29,280 bases of DNA from PALSA-607 sp036510735 (GCA_036510735.1 DATCDK010000035.1:1-29280), one strand, 5' to 3'; shown: positions 15,489 through 23,737, counted from the first letter of the stretch. Translations and numbers: made by a program. The notes: generated by a model not told the origin, from the sequence alone.

Positions 15489-16079
15489 GTGATTGTCACC
15501 GGTCTGGTTCTTGCGGCAGGCTCGTCGAATCGACTGGGTCAACCGAAACAGCTGCTCCCGTTTCGCGGCACCACGTTGCTCGGTGCGACACTCGACGTTG
15601 CGCGCGAATGCGCCTTCGATCAACTGCTGGTCACTGTCGGCGGCGCGGCTACCGAGGTACGGGCAGCCGTTGACTTCGGCGATGCGCAGCTCGTTGACAA
15701 CCCTGATTTCACTACCGGTTGCGGCTCATCGATTAGCGCCGCAGTCGCGCACGTCGACAGCGCCAGCGAGGGCATCGTCTTGATGCTGGGCGACCAGCCG
15801 GGCGTCTCGGCAGAAACGGTGCGCCGACTCATCGACGAGGGCGGGACGTCGCAGGTTGCGGTCTGTAGATACGCCGACGGTCGCGGCCACCCATTCTGGT
15901 TCGCACGCTCGGTGTTCGACGATCTGCGAGATTTACACGGCGACAAGGCGGTGTGGAAGGTTCTCGAGTCGGGCCGGTACTCCGTGACAGAGGTGGCGAT
16001 CGAGACCTCGGTTCCGATCGACGTCGACACCTGGGCCGACTACGAGGCATTGCTCGCATCGAGTGGGGTGTCCCCATAG
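15489..16079 (+). CDS. Molybdenum cofactor cytidylyltransferase (MocA-like)
   Basis: The 196-residue nucleotidyltransferase has the signature LVLAAGSSNRLGQPKQLLPF (7-25 core) and GDQPG (101-105). MocA-type enzymes add CMP to molybdopterin, giving the cytosine dinucleotide cofactor used by CO dehydrogenase; MobA makes the guanine form. The spacing LGxPKQLLPF and the cox operon location favour the cytidylyl form. The GTG at 15489 lies 3 bp after the XdhC-YHS stop. It is a stand-alone enzyme without the MobA C-terminal extension. Confidence 0.88.
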   Translation: MIVTGLVLAAGSSNRLGQPKQLLPFRGTTLLGATLDVARECAFDQLLVTVGGAATEVRAAVDFGDAQLVDNPDFTTGCGSSISAAVAHVDSASEGIVLMLGDQPGVSAETVRRLIDEGGTSQVAVCRYADGRGHPFWFARSVFDDLRDLHGDKAVWKVLESGRYSVTEVAIETSVPIDVDTWADYEALLASSGVSP

Positions 16080-16126
16080 TCGCCCCGGTTCGCGATGCCG
16101 CCGAGATCCAACGTCGCCTCGACGAG

Positions 16127-16966
16127 ATGGACTACCTCGTCGATGAAGGATTGGCAACCGCGCTCTACCTCGCCATCGCGCTCGGCCGACCGCTGCTCCT
16201 CGAGGGCGAGCCAGGGGTCGGCAAGACCACCGCGGCCAAGGCGCTGGCGCGAGCCCTCGACGTCCCGCTGATCAGGCTTCAGTGTTACGAAGGCTTAACG
16301 GTCGGTGAAGCTCTGTACGAGTGGAACTACCAGCGCCAGCTGCTCGCGATTCGACTCGCGGAGGCGAGTGCAGAAACCATCACGGACGCCGACCTGTTTA
16401 CGGAGGCATTTCTGCTTGAACGGCCGATCTTGCAAGCGGTGCGGCATCGTGGCGCCGCTCCGCCCGTGCTCTTGATCGACGAGATCGACCGAGCCGATGA
16501 CGAGTTCGAGGCGTTGTTGTTCGAGTTCCTAGGCGAGTCGTCGGTGACGATCCCCGAACTCGGCACGTTCACGGCAGTGCGGCCCCCGATCGTCATCTTG
16601 ACCTCGAACCGAAGTCGCGAACTGCACGACGCGCTGCGCCGCAGATGTCTCTACCACTGGATCGACTTTCCAACGCCAACCCGTGCCGCCGAGATCCTGC
16701 GGCGTGCGGTGCCAGCTGCAAACGAAGCTCTGATCCAAAGCGCGACCCAATTCATCGGCCGGGTGCGGACACTGGATCTCGACAAGCCGCCGGGAATGGC
16801 CGAGACCATCGACTGGCTTTCTGCGTTAAGCGCGCTCGGCGCCGCCGAACTCGTCAGGGCAACGCTGGTGAGCACCCTCGGGGCCATCGCCAAGACACCC
16901 GACGATCGCGAGACCATGCTCGGCGCGCTCGTTGACGTCGGCCTACCCGCCTCCTCCTCCGAATGA
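16127..16966 (+). CDS. coxD: MoxR-type AAA+ ATPase CoxD
   Basis: CoxD is the AAA+ ATPase that works with CoxE to insert sulfur and copper into the CO dehydrogenase active site. From the ATG at 16127 it has 279 residues, with Walker A GEPGVGKT (27-34), Walker B LLIDEID (D118-E119), and the sensor/arginine region TSNRSRELHDALRRRC. The start is uncertain. Family-like sequence (VRDAAEIQRRLDE) continues in frame upstream to about 16088, but no ATG, GTG or TTG occurs there in frame before a GTG at 15953 deep inside mocA. A rare start codon (ATT or ATA near 16049-16076) or the shorter form are the options. Confidence 0.88.
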   Translation: MDYLVDEGLATALYLAIALGRPLLLEGEPGVGKTTAAKALARALDVPLIRLQCYEGLTVGEALYEWNYQRQLLAIRLAEASAETITDADLFTEAFLLERPILQAVRHRGAAPPVLLIDEIDRADDEFEALLFEFLGESSVTIPELGTFTAVRPPIVILTSNRSRELHDALRRRCLYHWIDFPTPTRAAEILRRAVPAANEALIQSATQFIGRVRTLDLDKPPGMAETIDWLSALSALGAAELVRATLVSTLGAIAKTPDDRETMLGALVDVGLPASSSE

Positions 16967-16994
16967 TCACCCACCGACGCGCCAAGAGGACCCG

Positions 16995-17651
16995 ATGAAG
17001 ATCGACAACCAGTTCACTGTCAACGTTCCTATTGCCGAGGCGTGGAACGCCCTTACCGATCTTGAGCGAATCGCTCCCTGCATGCCGGGTGCGCAACTCA
17101 CGGGCCGGGACGGCGACGCCTACCTGGGCACGGTCAAGGTGAAGGTCGGACCGGTCATTAGCGAGTTCGCCGGCACCGCATCGTTCATCGAAAAGGATGA
17201 CGCGACGTACCACGCGATCATCGACGCGAAGGGCCGCGATTCGCGCGGATCCGGCAACGCCTCAGCGACGATCACCGCGCACCTCCAAAGCGACGGTGCC
17301 GCGCGCACGACGGTCGTGGTCGAGACCGACATGAAGATCAGCGGCAAGCTCGCACAGTTCGGCAGCGGGATGATCGCTGAGGTGTCGAGCAAACTGCTGG
17401 GTCAGTTCGCGGCGTCTCTGGAGCAGCTACTCGCATCGTCGCCCGAGCCGTCGAGCGAGACCGAGCCCGTTACCGAAGCGGCGGATGCCGCCCAGTCACT
17501 GGCTTCCAGCCCGGCGGCGTTCCGTCCAACGGCCGCCCCGCAGCCCGTCGACCTCACGCATCTCGCAGGAGGTGCGGTAGCGAAACGAGCGCTCCCGGTG
17601 CTCGCGGGCCTTGTCGTCATCGGTGTGATCATCTATGTCATCGTCCGGTAG
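16995..17651 (+). CDS. coxG: CoxG, SRPBCC-domain membrane anchor for CO dehydrogenase
   Basis: The 218-residue protein starts at the ATG at 16995 after AGAGGA. Residues ~1-150 are the CoxG SRPBCC fold (MKIDNQFTVNVPIAEAWNAL, CMPGAQL, YLGTVKVKVGPVISEFAGTA, FGSGMIAEVSSKLLGQFAASLEQ). A Pro/Ala/Ser linker (~150-190) and a C-terminal membrane helix (ALPVLAGLVVIGVIIYVIVR) follow. CoxG is known to attach CO dehydrogenase to the membrane, and some members carry menaquinone between CODH or hydrogenase and the chain. The 3' end overlaps coxE by 17 bp. Confidence 0.93.
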   Translation: MKIDNQFTVNVPIAEAWNALTDLERIAPCMPGAQLTGRDGDAYLGTVKVKVGPVISEFAGTASFIEKDDATYHAIIDAKGRDSRGSGNASATITAHLQSDGAARTTVVVETDMKISGKLAQFGSGMIAEVSSKLLGQFAASLEQLLASSPEPSSETEPVTEAADAAQSLASSPAAFRPTAAPQPVDLTHLAGGAVAKRALPVLAGLVVIGVIIYVIVR

Positions 17652-18918
17652 CGGGGACACCGACGACCCAGCTGCGCCTGCCACTCTGCTCAGCGGAGTC
17701 GACCGCGCCGCGTTTGCTGTTGCGTTCGCTGATCGATTGCGATCGGCCGGCGTCGATGTCGGGCTGCCCGCCGCGAGTACCTTTGCGCGAGCTCTGGCCG
17801 CACAGCCGCCGTCCACCCGCTCGGCGTTGTATTGGCTGGCAAGGGTCACCCTCACTCACCGGCACAGTGACGTCGACGCATTCGACCGGGTGTTCGCCGC
17901 GGTGTTCGACCACGCCGGCCTGAATCTTGATCCGCATTCGCGGCGGCAAGCACCTGCACGGTCGCGGGCTGATGATGACAGGTTCGTTCCGGCCTCAGGC
18001 GACGACGGCGTCCTGAGTCAGGACGGCGGTGGGCTGCCGTGGGCAACACTGCCAGCCGTCGTCGGGGTGGCAGATGACGAGCTGTCTCCCGTCGGCATAC
18101 CTGAGCGGTTGCCAAGCAATCTTGCCGGTATCGCGGACACGCCGTTCGAAGAACTGAGTGCAGCTGAGCTTGCCCTGCTCGGTGTTTGGTTGGAGAGCGC
18201 GTTCCGCAACTGGCCATCGCGGCGCACCAGACGAGTGCAACCGCAGTCGCACGGCAGATACGTCAACCTGCGCGCGACGATGGTGCGATCACGCCGCAGT
18301 GGCTGGGAACCGGTGCACGTCGTGCGTAGCGCGCCGCGCTACGTGCCGCGTCGCGTGGTGCTGATCTGTGACGTCAGCCAGTCGATGCAGGCCTACGCAA
18401 CCACGTATCTGCATCTCATGCGGGCGGCAGTGCTATCAGCCGACGCCGAAGTTTTCGCGTTCGGTACCACGCTTACTCGGCTCACCTCGGTCTTGACCCA
18501 CCGATCGGTTGACGTCGCGATCGAGCAAGCAAGCGCAAGGGTGGTCGATCGCTTCGGTGGGACGCGTATCGCTTCGAACCTCGACGCGCTACTTCGGTCA
18601 CGACACAACGCGGTTCTACGCGGTGCAGTCGTCGTCATCGCGTCTGACGGTTGGGACAGCGACCCGCCGCTCGCGCTCGCAGCTTCGATGGCGAGGCTGC
18701 GTCGGCGATCACATCGAGTGATCTGGCTGAATCCGAGGGTGGCCGCCACGGGATTCGCACCGCTAGTCGGCTCGATGGCTGCGGCGCTTCCGTACTGCGA
18801 CGACCTGTTGCCTGCGCACGACCTGCGCTCGCTCGGCGACGCCTTCGACGCGGTCGCCCGTGTCGGACGGCGATCTCGACCACACGGCGTACGGCCGTTT
18901 GCTATTTCCAGAGCGTGA
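17635..18918 (+). CDS. coxE: VWA-domain protein CoxE
   Basis: CoxE partners CoxD in maturing the Mo-Cu site. The 427-residue protein has an N-terminal helical region, an acidic middle, and a C-terminal VWA domain with MIDAS motif D246-V-S248-Q-S250 (VVLICDVSQSMQAY), plus FGTTLTRLT and IASDGWD. The usual motif is DxSGS; here Gln replaces Gly, while the metal-binding D, S and S remain. The start lies inside the coxG 3' end and the stop overlaps the convergent LysR gene by 17 bp. Confidence 0.92.
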   Translation: MSSSGSGDTDDPAAPATLLSGVDRAAFAVAFADRLRSAGVDVGLPAASTFARALAAQPPSTRSALYWLARVTLTHRHSDVDAFDRVFAAVFDHAGLNLDPHSRRQAPARSRADDDRFVPASGDDGVLSQDGGGLPWATLPAVVGVADDELSPVGIPERLPSNLAGIADTPFEELSAAELALLGVWLESAFRNWPSRRTRRVQPQSHGRYVNLRATMVRSRRSGWEPVHVVRSAPRYVPRRVVLICDVSQSMQAYATTYLHLMRAAVLSADAEVFAFGTTLTRLTSVLTHRSVDVAIEQASARVVDRFGGTRIASNLDALLRSRHNAVLRGAVVVIASDGWDSDPPLALAASMARLRRRSHRVIWLNPRVAATGFAPLVGSMAAALPYCDDLLPAHDLRSLGDAFDAVARVGRRSRPHGVRPFAISRA

Positions 18919-19891
18919 CGTGCACCGACGGCCTGAAGTGGCCAATGTGCACACCCGAGCCCTTCATCATGGCTTGGATCGCGCGTGGCGTGGAGACGAA
19001 GCGAGTCAACTCTGCGGCAGCCGGGACGATGACGTGCTCGGGCAGCGTCATCGTCGCCCAACCTCCGTCAGCCTGCAGCCCAGGGCCCTTGATGACGACC
19101 AAGCGCCCGTTCGCGAGATCGGCGGCAACGGCGAACGACACGGCGAGTGCCACCCCGTTGTTGCGCTTTGCTTCTTCGAGTGCCGCAGCATGACTTTGGA
19201 AAATTCGTTGGCGTTCCTCAGGAATATCGAAATGCCGAAGCATCGCGGGCACGACGCCGTCCTCGCCTGCCGCTGAAGGGCCGAGCAACCAGGTCTGCTC
19301 GCGTAACTGCGCAGAGCGAGGAGCCACCGTGGCGAGAGGGTGACCGACACCGACCACTGCAACGACGTGATAGTTGAGGAACGGCTTACACACCAACGCA
19401 TTGCTCGCACTCGAAATCCGCGGACCGATCGCCACATCGACGGCGCGCGATGCGAGCAGGGTCTCGAACTGCGACGGTGGCCGTACGCTGAGTTCGACAT
19501 CGAAATCGTCGGCCCGCGCAAGGAACAACTCGATCAGGCCCGGTGCGGCGTGTTCGGCGAAGAGACTGGTGGTGGCCAGCCTCATGAGACGGCGGCCGTG
19601 GCCGGCCTGATTCACTTCGCGAATCGTCTGCGCCTGCAGGCCAAGCATTTCGGCGGCGCGACTCGCCAACCGGAGACCGCCTGGCGTGAACGCGAGACCG
19701 GCGGCGGTGCGCGTGAACAGCTGATCGTCGAGTTCTTTGCGCAGTTGCCCGAGGTGTAAAGACACCGCCGCCTCGGTCACCCCGATTTCGGCTGCCGCGG
19801 CCTTCACAGAGCCATGACGGACGACAGCGGAGTAGGCCCGGAGCTGGGTCGGGGTCATGTGCCGAATCGTCTCGAGACCGTCACGGCTCAT
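18902..19891 (-). CDS. LysR-family transcriptional regulator at the cox cluster
   Basis: The 329-residue protein has an N-terminal winged helix-turn-helix (~12-72: MTPTQLRAYSAVVRHGSVK, then VTEAAVSLHLGQLRKELDDQLF) and a ~220-residue periplasmic-binding-like effector domain. LysR regulators bind T-N11-A type sites, often activating when a ligand binds. Its start overlaps the moaD stop (ATGA) and its end overlaps coxE. The position suggests it regulates the cox genes, but it is not next to the coxM promoter. An internal ATG at residue 12 is a possible alternative start. Confidence 0.9.
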   Translation of the reverse strand: MSRDGLETIRHMTPTQLRAYSAVVRHGSVKAAAAEIGVTEAAVSLHLGQLRKELDDQLFTRTAAGLAFTPGGLRLASRAAEMLGLQAQTIREVNQAGHGRRLMRLATTSLFAEHAAPGLIELFLARADDFDVELSVRPPSQFETLLASRAVDVAIGPRISSASNALVCKPFLNYHVVAVVGVGHPLATVAPRSAQLREQTWLLGPSAAGEDGVVPAMLRHFDIPEERQRIFQSHAAALEEAKRNNGVALAVSFAVAADLANGRLVVIKGPGLQADGGWATMTLPEHVIVPAAAELTRFVSTPRAIQAMMKGSGVHIGHFRPSVHVTLWK

Positions 19892-20133
19892 CCCCCCGCA
19901 AACGGCGGAAGCACGTCGATCTCAACGTCACCGAGCAACTGCCGGTCGAGGTCTCGGGCCCGCAGCCCGTCGACGAGAAATGTGCAGACCTTCATCACGC
20001 GCTGCAATTCGGGCCCGTGGGTAGCCTCGATCACCGACATGCAGGCGCGGATCGTGTCGGCGTCGACCGTCTCCTCGGATACACCAGCAGCGTCGCGCGC
20101 GGCGGCGAAGTACCGGACCACGACCCGAGCCAT
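19888..20133 (-). CDS. moaD: Molybdopterin synthase small subunit MoaD
   Basis: This 81-residue beta-grasp protein starts at the ATG at 20133 with GGAG 7 nt upstream; frames further upstream are non-coding. It has the MoaD pattern VVVRYFAAARDAAGVSEETV, a middle FLVDGLRARD, and the C-terminal LPPFAGG, whose terminal glycine carries thiocarboxylate sulfur to molybdopterin synthase. It overlaps the LysR gene by 4 bp and is probably co-transcribed with it. Its partner MoaE is not in the window. Confidence 0.9.
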   Translation of the reverse strand: MARVVVRYFAAARDAAGVSEETVDADTIRACMSVIEATHGPELQRVMKVCTFLVDGLRARDLDRQLLGDVEIDVLPPFAGG

Positions 20134-20240
20134 CGCTTCACTCCGCACCTGCGCTTTTGTGCCACTGCCTTGAGTCGAATCTACAACTCGACAGCCGTCA
20201 GCATGGTTGGCCGAGATCAGCCGCTCACCACCCGAGTGTT

Positions 20241-20276
20241 GGTCATCAGCGGTCGTTCTTGCGCCCGCTGATGACC
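20241..20276 (-). terminator. Perfect 12-bp stem hairpin, probable terminator
   Basis: GGTCATCAGCGG (20241-20252) and CCGCTGATGACC (20265-20276) are exact inverted repeats with a 12-nt loop. The hairpin lies 42 bp past the stop of the oxidoreductase gene and upstream of moaD, both minus strand. It lacks a U-tract, as many high-GC actinobacterial terminators do. An operator for moaD-lysR is the alternative. Confidence 0.6.
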
Positions 20277-20317
20277 TGAGGTCGAACGTCCCCGCGACCG
20301 ACCCACCTCGAGTCGAC

Positions 20318-21238
20318 TTATGCGACCTCGATGACGACCTTGCCCTTGGCGTGACCGCCCTCAACTGCGGCCAATGCGTCGGCTGCCTTGTCGAGCGGGA
20401 CGACATCTTCAACGTGCGGATCGAGCTTGCGGTCGCCGACCATCAGAGCGAGCAGATCGAGCACCCGGCGGTCGTAGTCGCGCACGATCGCGTGGCCGCC
20501 CAGTTCAGCCGCGGTTGCCCCGTCCGCCGCGCTGATCAGCTTGGTCTTGTCGGCGACCAGGTCGGCGACCGCACGCAAACCGTCTCCACCAGCCAGGTCG
20601 AAGATCGCGTCAACGCCGTCGGGCATCAGTTCCCTGACCCGGTCGGCAACTCCATCGCCGTACGCGATGAAGGTCGCATCGAGGGACTCGACGAGGGCCC
20701 GCTTTGCCTCGCTGGCGGTGCCAATCACGAAGATGTCGAGGTCGCGGGCAATCTGCGCGGCCGCAACACCAACCCCTGCGCTGGCGCCGTTGATGAGCAA
20801 CGTCTGCCCGGGCTTGAGCTCGAGTTGGGTGACGCCGTCATAGGCAGTCGCGCCGGCGATCGCGAGCGTCGCGGCGTCGTTGAACGAAACGTGCGGCGGC
20901 TTGTGTGCAGTGCCATCTGCCACGAGCAGCGTGAATTCCGCCCAGGTACCGGAACCGGACGCGGCACGGCCGAACACCTCATCGCCGACGGCGAACCCCT
21001 CGACGTCCTTCCCGACGGCGCGGACCACTCCGGAAGCCTCGAAGCCGAACACGATCGGGAAACTGTCGGGCGGCGTCGCTCCGTAGGCTCCGGAGCGGAT
21101 CTTCCAGTCGACGGGGTTCACTCCCGCCGCGCGCACCTGTACCAGCAGGTCGGCAGCAAGCGGGGTTGGCATGTCGAGCTCGAGGAACTCCTGCACATCT
21201 GGAGTGCCGTTGCTGCGGTAGCCGAATGCCTTGACCAT
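20318..21238 (-). CDS. NADP-dependent MDR-family oxidoreductase (quinone reductase-like)
   Basis: This 306-residue zinc-independent medium-chain dehydrogenase/reductase has an N-terminal GroES-like domain (GVNPVDWKIRSG, VFGFEASGVV, GDEVFG) and a nucleotide-binding domain (LLINGASAGVGVAAAQIA). Members reduce quinones or enones with NADPH. The structural zinc cysteines are absent, as in the quinone-reductase branch. It is divergent from the efflux pump operon, 175 bp apart; whether it shares the operators there is unknown. Confidence 0.9.
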   Translation of the reverse strand: MVKAFGYRSNGTPDVQEFLELDMPTPLAADLLVQVRAAGVNPVDWKIRSGAYGATPPDSFPIVFGFEASGVVRAVGKDVEGFAVGDEVFGRAASGSGTWAEFTLLVADGTAHKPPHVSFNDAATLAIAGATAYDGVTQLELKPGQTLLINGASAGVGVAAAQIARDLDIFVIGTASEAKRALVESLDATFIAYGDGVADRVRELMPDGVDAIFDLAGGDGLRAVADLVADKTKLISAADGATAAELGGHAIVRDYDRRVLDLLALMVGDRKLDPHVEDVVPLDKAADALAAVEGGHAKGKVVIEVA

Positions 21239-21319
21239 GTCCGTCCCATCGCTCGTCTGAGGATTTCGACCCTAATAGCCCGCCCGCCCGTGGCGATCGG
21301 CCAGGTGGCCTCGACAAAG

Positions 21320-21336
21320 TGGAGTCATCCGCTCCA
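21320..21336 (+). promoter_or_regulatory. Operator 1: TGGAG-N7-CTCCA
   Basis: TGGAG (21320-21324) and CTCCA (21332-21336) form an inverted repeat with a 7-nt centre. It is the furthest upstream of three sites of the same form, about 40 bp before the likely transcription start of the efflux gene. It is a probable TetR binding site. Confidence 0.65.
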
Positions 21337-21339
21337 TGT

Positions 21340-21354
21340 GGAGCTATCTACTCC
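21340..21354 (+). promoter_or_regulatory. Operator 2: GGAG-N7-CTCC
   Basis: GGAG (21340-21343) and CTCC (21351-21354) with a 7-nt centre, exactly 19 bp downstream of site 1. It overlaps the place where a -35 box would sit for the -10-like TACTGT (21364-21369). Binding here would block RNA polymerase. Confidence 0.65.
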
Positions 21355-21363
21355 GTATCGTGC

Positions 21364-21369
21364 TACTGT
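21364..21369 (+). promoter_or_regulatory. Candidate -10 box of the efflux operon
   Basis: TACTGT fits TANNNT and lies between operators 2 and 3, placing the transcription start near 21376. No good -35 is visible at the expected position, which is occupied by operator 2. Confidence 0.35.
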
Positions 21370-21377
21370 GGTGAAAC

Positions 21378-21392
21378 GGAGCAGCAGACTCC
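21378..21392 (+). promoter_or_regulatory. Operator 3: GGAG-N7-CTCC
   Basis: GGAG (21378-21381) and CTCC (21389-21392) with a 7-nt centre, 38 bp (2 x 19) downstream of site 2 and just after the likely transcription start. It lies 21 bp before the ATG of the transporter gene. Confidence 0.6.
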
Positions 21393-21413
21393 CTTTCTCG
21401 TAGAGAGCAGATC

Positions 21414-23006
21414 ATGACCGCCACAGACCTGGCACCCGCAGCCGGCGCCCCGACCAGCACGGCCAGCCGGGCGTCCTCCACGGACGCCGCGACCGTCATC
21501 ACCCCGCCGTCCGCGCCCCACACCGGCGCATCCGCGCCCCACACCGGCGCATCCGCGCTGCATAACCCGCACCACACGCGGCGATGGGGAATCCTCGCGG
21601 TGCTCGCCACCGCCCAGCTGATGGTGGTGCTCGACACGACCGTTGTGAACATCGCGCTGCCGTCGGCCCAGAAGGCGCTCGGGTTTTCGACCGGCGACCG
21701 GCAATGGGTCGTGACCGCTTACGCGCTCGCGTTCGGCAGCCTGCTACTGCTCGGCGGCCGACTGGCCGACCTGCTCGGCCGCAAACGCGTCTTCATTATT
21801 GGGTTGGTCGGCTTCGCCGCGGCGTCCGCGATCGGCGGCGCGGCCAACGGCTTCGGCATGCTGGTCACCGCTCGGGCGGTACAAGGGGCGTTCGGAGCAA
21901 TGCTCGCGCCGGCCGGACTCGCACTGCTCACCACCACGTTCACGCAGTCGAAGGAACGCGCAAAGGCGTTCGGCATCTACGGCGCAATCGCGGGTGGCGG
22001 CGCTGCGGTCGGGTTGCTGCTGGGCGGCGTCCTCACTGAGTACTTGTCGTGGCGTTGGTGCATGTACGTGAACCTGATCTTCGCGATCGGTGCGGTCATC
22101 GGGGGAACAGTGCTGTTGCACAACCAGCCTGCTGAAGACCGTCCGCGTCTCGACATCCCGGGCGTCGCGACGGTGTCTGCAGGCCTGTTCAGCTTGGTCT
22201 ACGGCTTCTCACACGCCGAGTCGGCGGGCTGGGGTTCGACGACGACCGTGGCGTTCCTCGTCGCTGGTGTTCTGCTGCTGCTCGCGTTTGTCGGCATTCA
22301 GACTCGCTCGCGCAATCCCTTGCTACCACTACGAATTCTCGCCAACCGCAACCGCAGCGGCGCGTACCTCGCGATCTTCGTTGCTGGCATGGGCATGTTC
22401 GGTGCGTTCTTGTTCCTGAGCTACTACATGCAGGGCACGCTGCACTACAGCGCCGTGATGTCGGGGCTCGCGTTCATCCCGCTGACGGTCTCGCTCGTAG
22501 CTACGTCGATCACGTCGACGATCGTCTTGACCCCGCGCGTCGGTCCTCGTTGGACAGTCGGCATCGGCATGCTCATCGCCAGTGCTGGCATGGTGCTGTT
22601 CACCGGAATCGGCGTCGACACGCCCTACGTTGCCCACATCCTGCCCGGCACGATCGTCATGGGCTTCGGCATGGGCCTGACCTTCTCCCGCGCGATGTCG
22701 CTCGCCACGTCTGAGGTCGAGCACGAAGACGCAGGAGTTGCGTCAGCACTGGTCAACACCGGTCAGCAGGTCGGTGGCTCGATCGGCACGGCGCTGCTCA
22801 ACACGTTGGCTGCAAGTGCCGCCGCGAGTTACGTCGTCGTGCACGGCAAGTCGGCCGCTGTCCTGGTCAACGCGTCGATTCACGGCTACGTCACTGCGTT
22901 CTGGTGGGCAGCTGGGATCTTCGCCATCGGCGCCGTGATCTGCGGTCTGCTGTTGACCAGTGAGGTCTCCATGACAAGCGGGGACGCCGAGGTGCTCCCG
23001 TTGTGA
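21414..23006 (+). CDS. DHA2-family (14-TM) MFS drug efflux transporter
   Basis: The 530-residue transporter resembles EmrB/QacA proton-drug antiporters. Residues ~1-58 are a disordered cytoplasmic tail with an APHTGAS duplication. About 14 hydrophobic segments follow. Family motifs visible are LDTTVVNIALPSAQ in TM1 (motif D1), GRLADLLGRKRV (motif A) in loop 2-3, and ARAVQGAFGAMLAPAGLALL in TM4-5. The stop overlaps the GTG start of the TetR gene, so pump and repressor are one operon behind the triple operator. The substrate cannot be read from sequence. Confidence 0.93.
   Translation: MTATDLAPAAGAPTSTASRASSTDAATVITPPSAPHTGASAPHTGASALHNPHHTRRWGILAVLATAQLMVVLDTTVVNIALPSAQKALGFSTGDRQWVVTAYALAFGSLLLLGGRLADLLGRKRVFIIGLVGFAAASAIGGAANGFGMLVTARAVQGAFGAMLAPAGLALLTTTFTQSKERAKAFGIYGAIAGGGAAVGLLLGGVLTEYLSWRWCMYVNLIFAIGAVIGGTVLLHNQPAEDRPRLDIPGVATVSAGLFSLVYGFSHAESAGWGSTTTVAFLVAGVLLLLAFVGIQTRSRNPLLPLRILANRNRSGAYLAIFVAGMGMFGAFLFLSYYMQGTLHYSAVMSGLAFIPLTVSLVATSITSTIVLTPRVGPRWTVGIGMLIASAGMVLFTGIGVDTPYVAHILPGTIVMGFGMGLTFSRAMSLATSEVEHEDAGVASALVNTGQQVGGSIGTALLNTLAASAAASYVVVHGKSAAVLVNASIHGYVTAFWWAAGIFAIGAVICGLLLTSEVSMTSGDAEVLPL
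21513..21554 (+). repeat. Two perfect 21-bp tandem repeats in the MFS N-terminus
   Basis: Units 21513-21533 and 21534-21554 are identical and encode a seven-residue duplication (SAPHTGA type) in the cytoplasmic tail before TM1. The frame is kept. A degenerate third start (GCGCTGCAT) follows. Confidence 0.85.
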
Positions 23007-23737
23007 GCACCATTCCCGGTGATGTGGCTTACGCTGCCGAGGTGACCGCCACCGACCCGGCGTCCCGCATCGATCCCGCGTCGCCCGCTGACCCGGCGTC
23101 CCGCGTGGTTCGCAAGGACGTCGCCCGCAACCGGGCGCTGCTGATCGTCGCGGCCGACGAGGTCTTTACCGAACGCGGCGTCGACGCGACGCTCGACGAC
23201 ATCGCGCGCCATGCAGGCGTCGGGGTCGCGACGGCGTACCGCCACTTCGAGAACAAGCAAGCGCTGCTGGCGGCGATGTTCGAGGACCGGCTGAACAAGA
23301 TCCTGCAGATGATGCTGGACGCCGATGCGTTGCCGGATCCGCGCGGGTCTTTCGAGGCGTTCGTGTACGGAATCGCGGCTTTGCAAGCGCACGATCGCGG
23401 TATGCGTGAGGTGATGCGCACCGACCACGGAATCGACAAGGTGTCAGCTATTCGGCAGCGGGTGCAGCCGATCGCGCTGCGGATCGTCTCGCGGGCGCAG
23501 GCGGCCGGCATCTTGCGGCCCGAACTGGAGCCCAACGACATCCCGATGGTGCTGTGGATGACCGGTGCGATCAGCGACTACACCGGCCCGGTGTCTGCGG
23601 ACTTGTGGCGCCGGTATCTCGACTTCATGCTCGACGGCATGCTGGCCGAGTCGCTGCCCCGGCGCACCATCAGCGTTCCGGCGCTCGACCAGGCGCAACT
23701 CGAGACCGCAATGCACAACTGGCACTCCCACCGCTGA
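23003..23737 (+). CDS. TetR/AcrR-family repressor of the efflux pump
   Basis: The 244-residue protein starts GTG, overlapping the transporter stop. A Pro/Asp/Ala/Ser tail with a DPAS repeat (~17-33) precedes the TetR helix-turn-helix (~39-85: ILDDIARHAGVGVATAYRHFENKQALL-like core, read as LDDIARHAGVGVATAYRHF). The helical ligand domain follows to the end. Members usually repress their own operon and let go on binding the pump substrate. The three GGAG-N7-CTCC sites upstream of the transporter are the obvious operators. Confidence 0.92.
   Translation: MSTIPGDVAYAAEVTATDPASRIDPASPADPASRVVRKDVARNRALLIVAADEVFTERGVDATLDDIARHAGVGVATAYRHFENKQALLAAMFEDRLNKILQMMLDADALPDPRGSFEAFVYGIAALQAHDRGMREVMRTDHGIDKVSAIRQRVQPIALRIVSRAQAAGILRPELEPNDIPMVLWMTGAISDYTGPVSADLWRRYLDFMLDGMLAESLPRRTISVPALDQAQLETAMHNWHSHR

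Noticed and set aside
20134..20240. Molybdenum-cofactor riboswitch before moaD
   Set aside because: I could not find the multi-stem conserved pattern of that class; only one long hairpin further upstream.
20207..21403. 398-codon plus-strand frame across the MDR oxidoreductase
   Set aside because: Antisense to a gene with GroES-like and Rossmann motifs and running through its promoter and the operator region; no recognisable domain.
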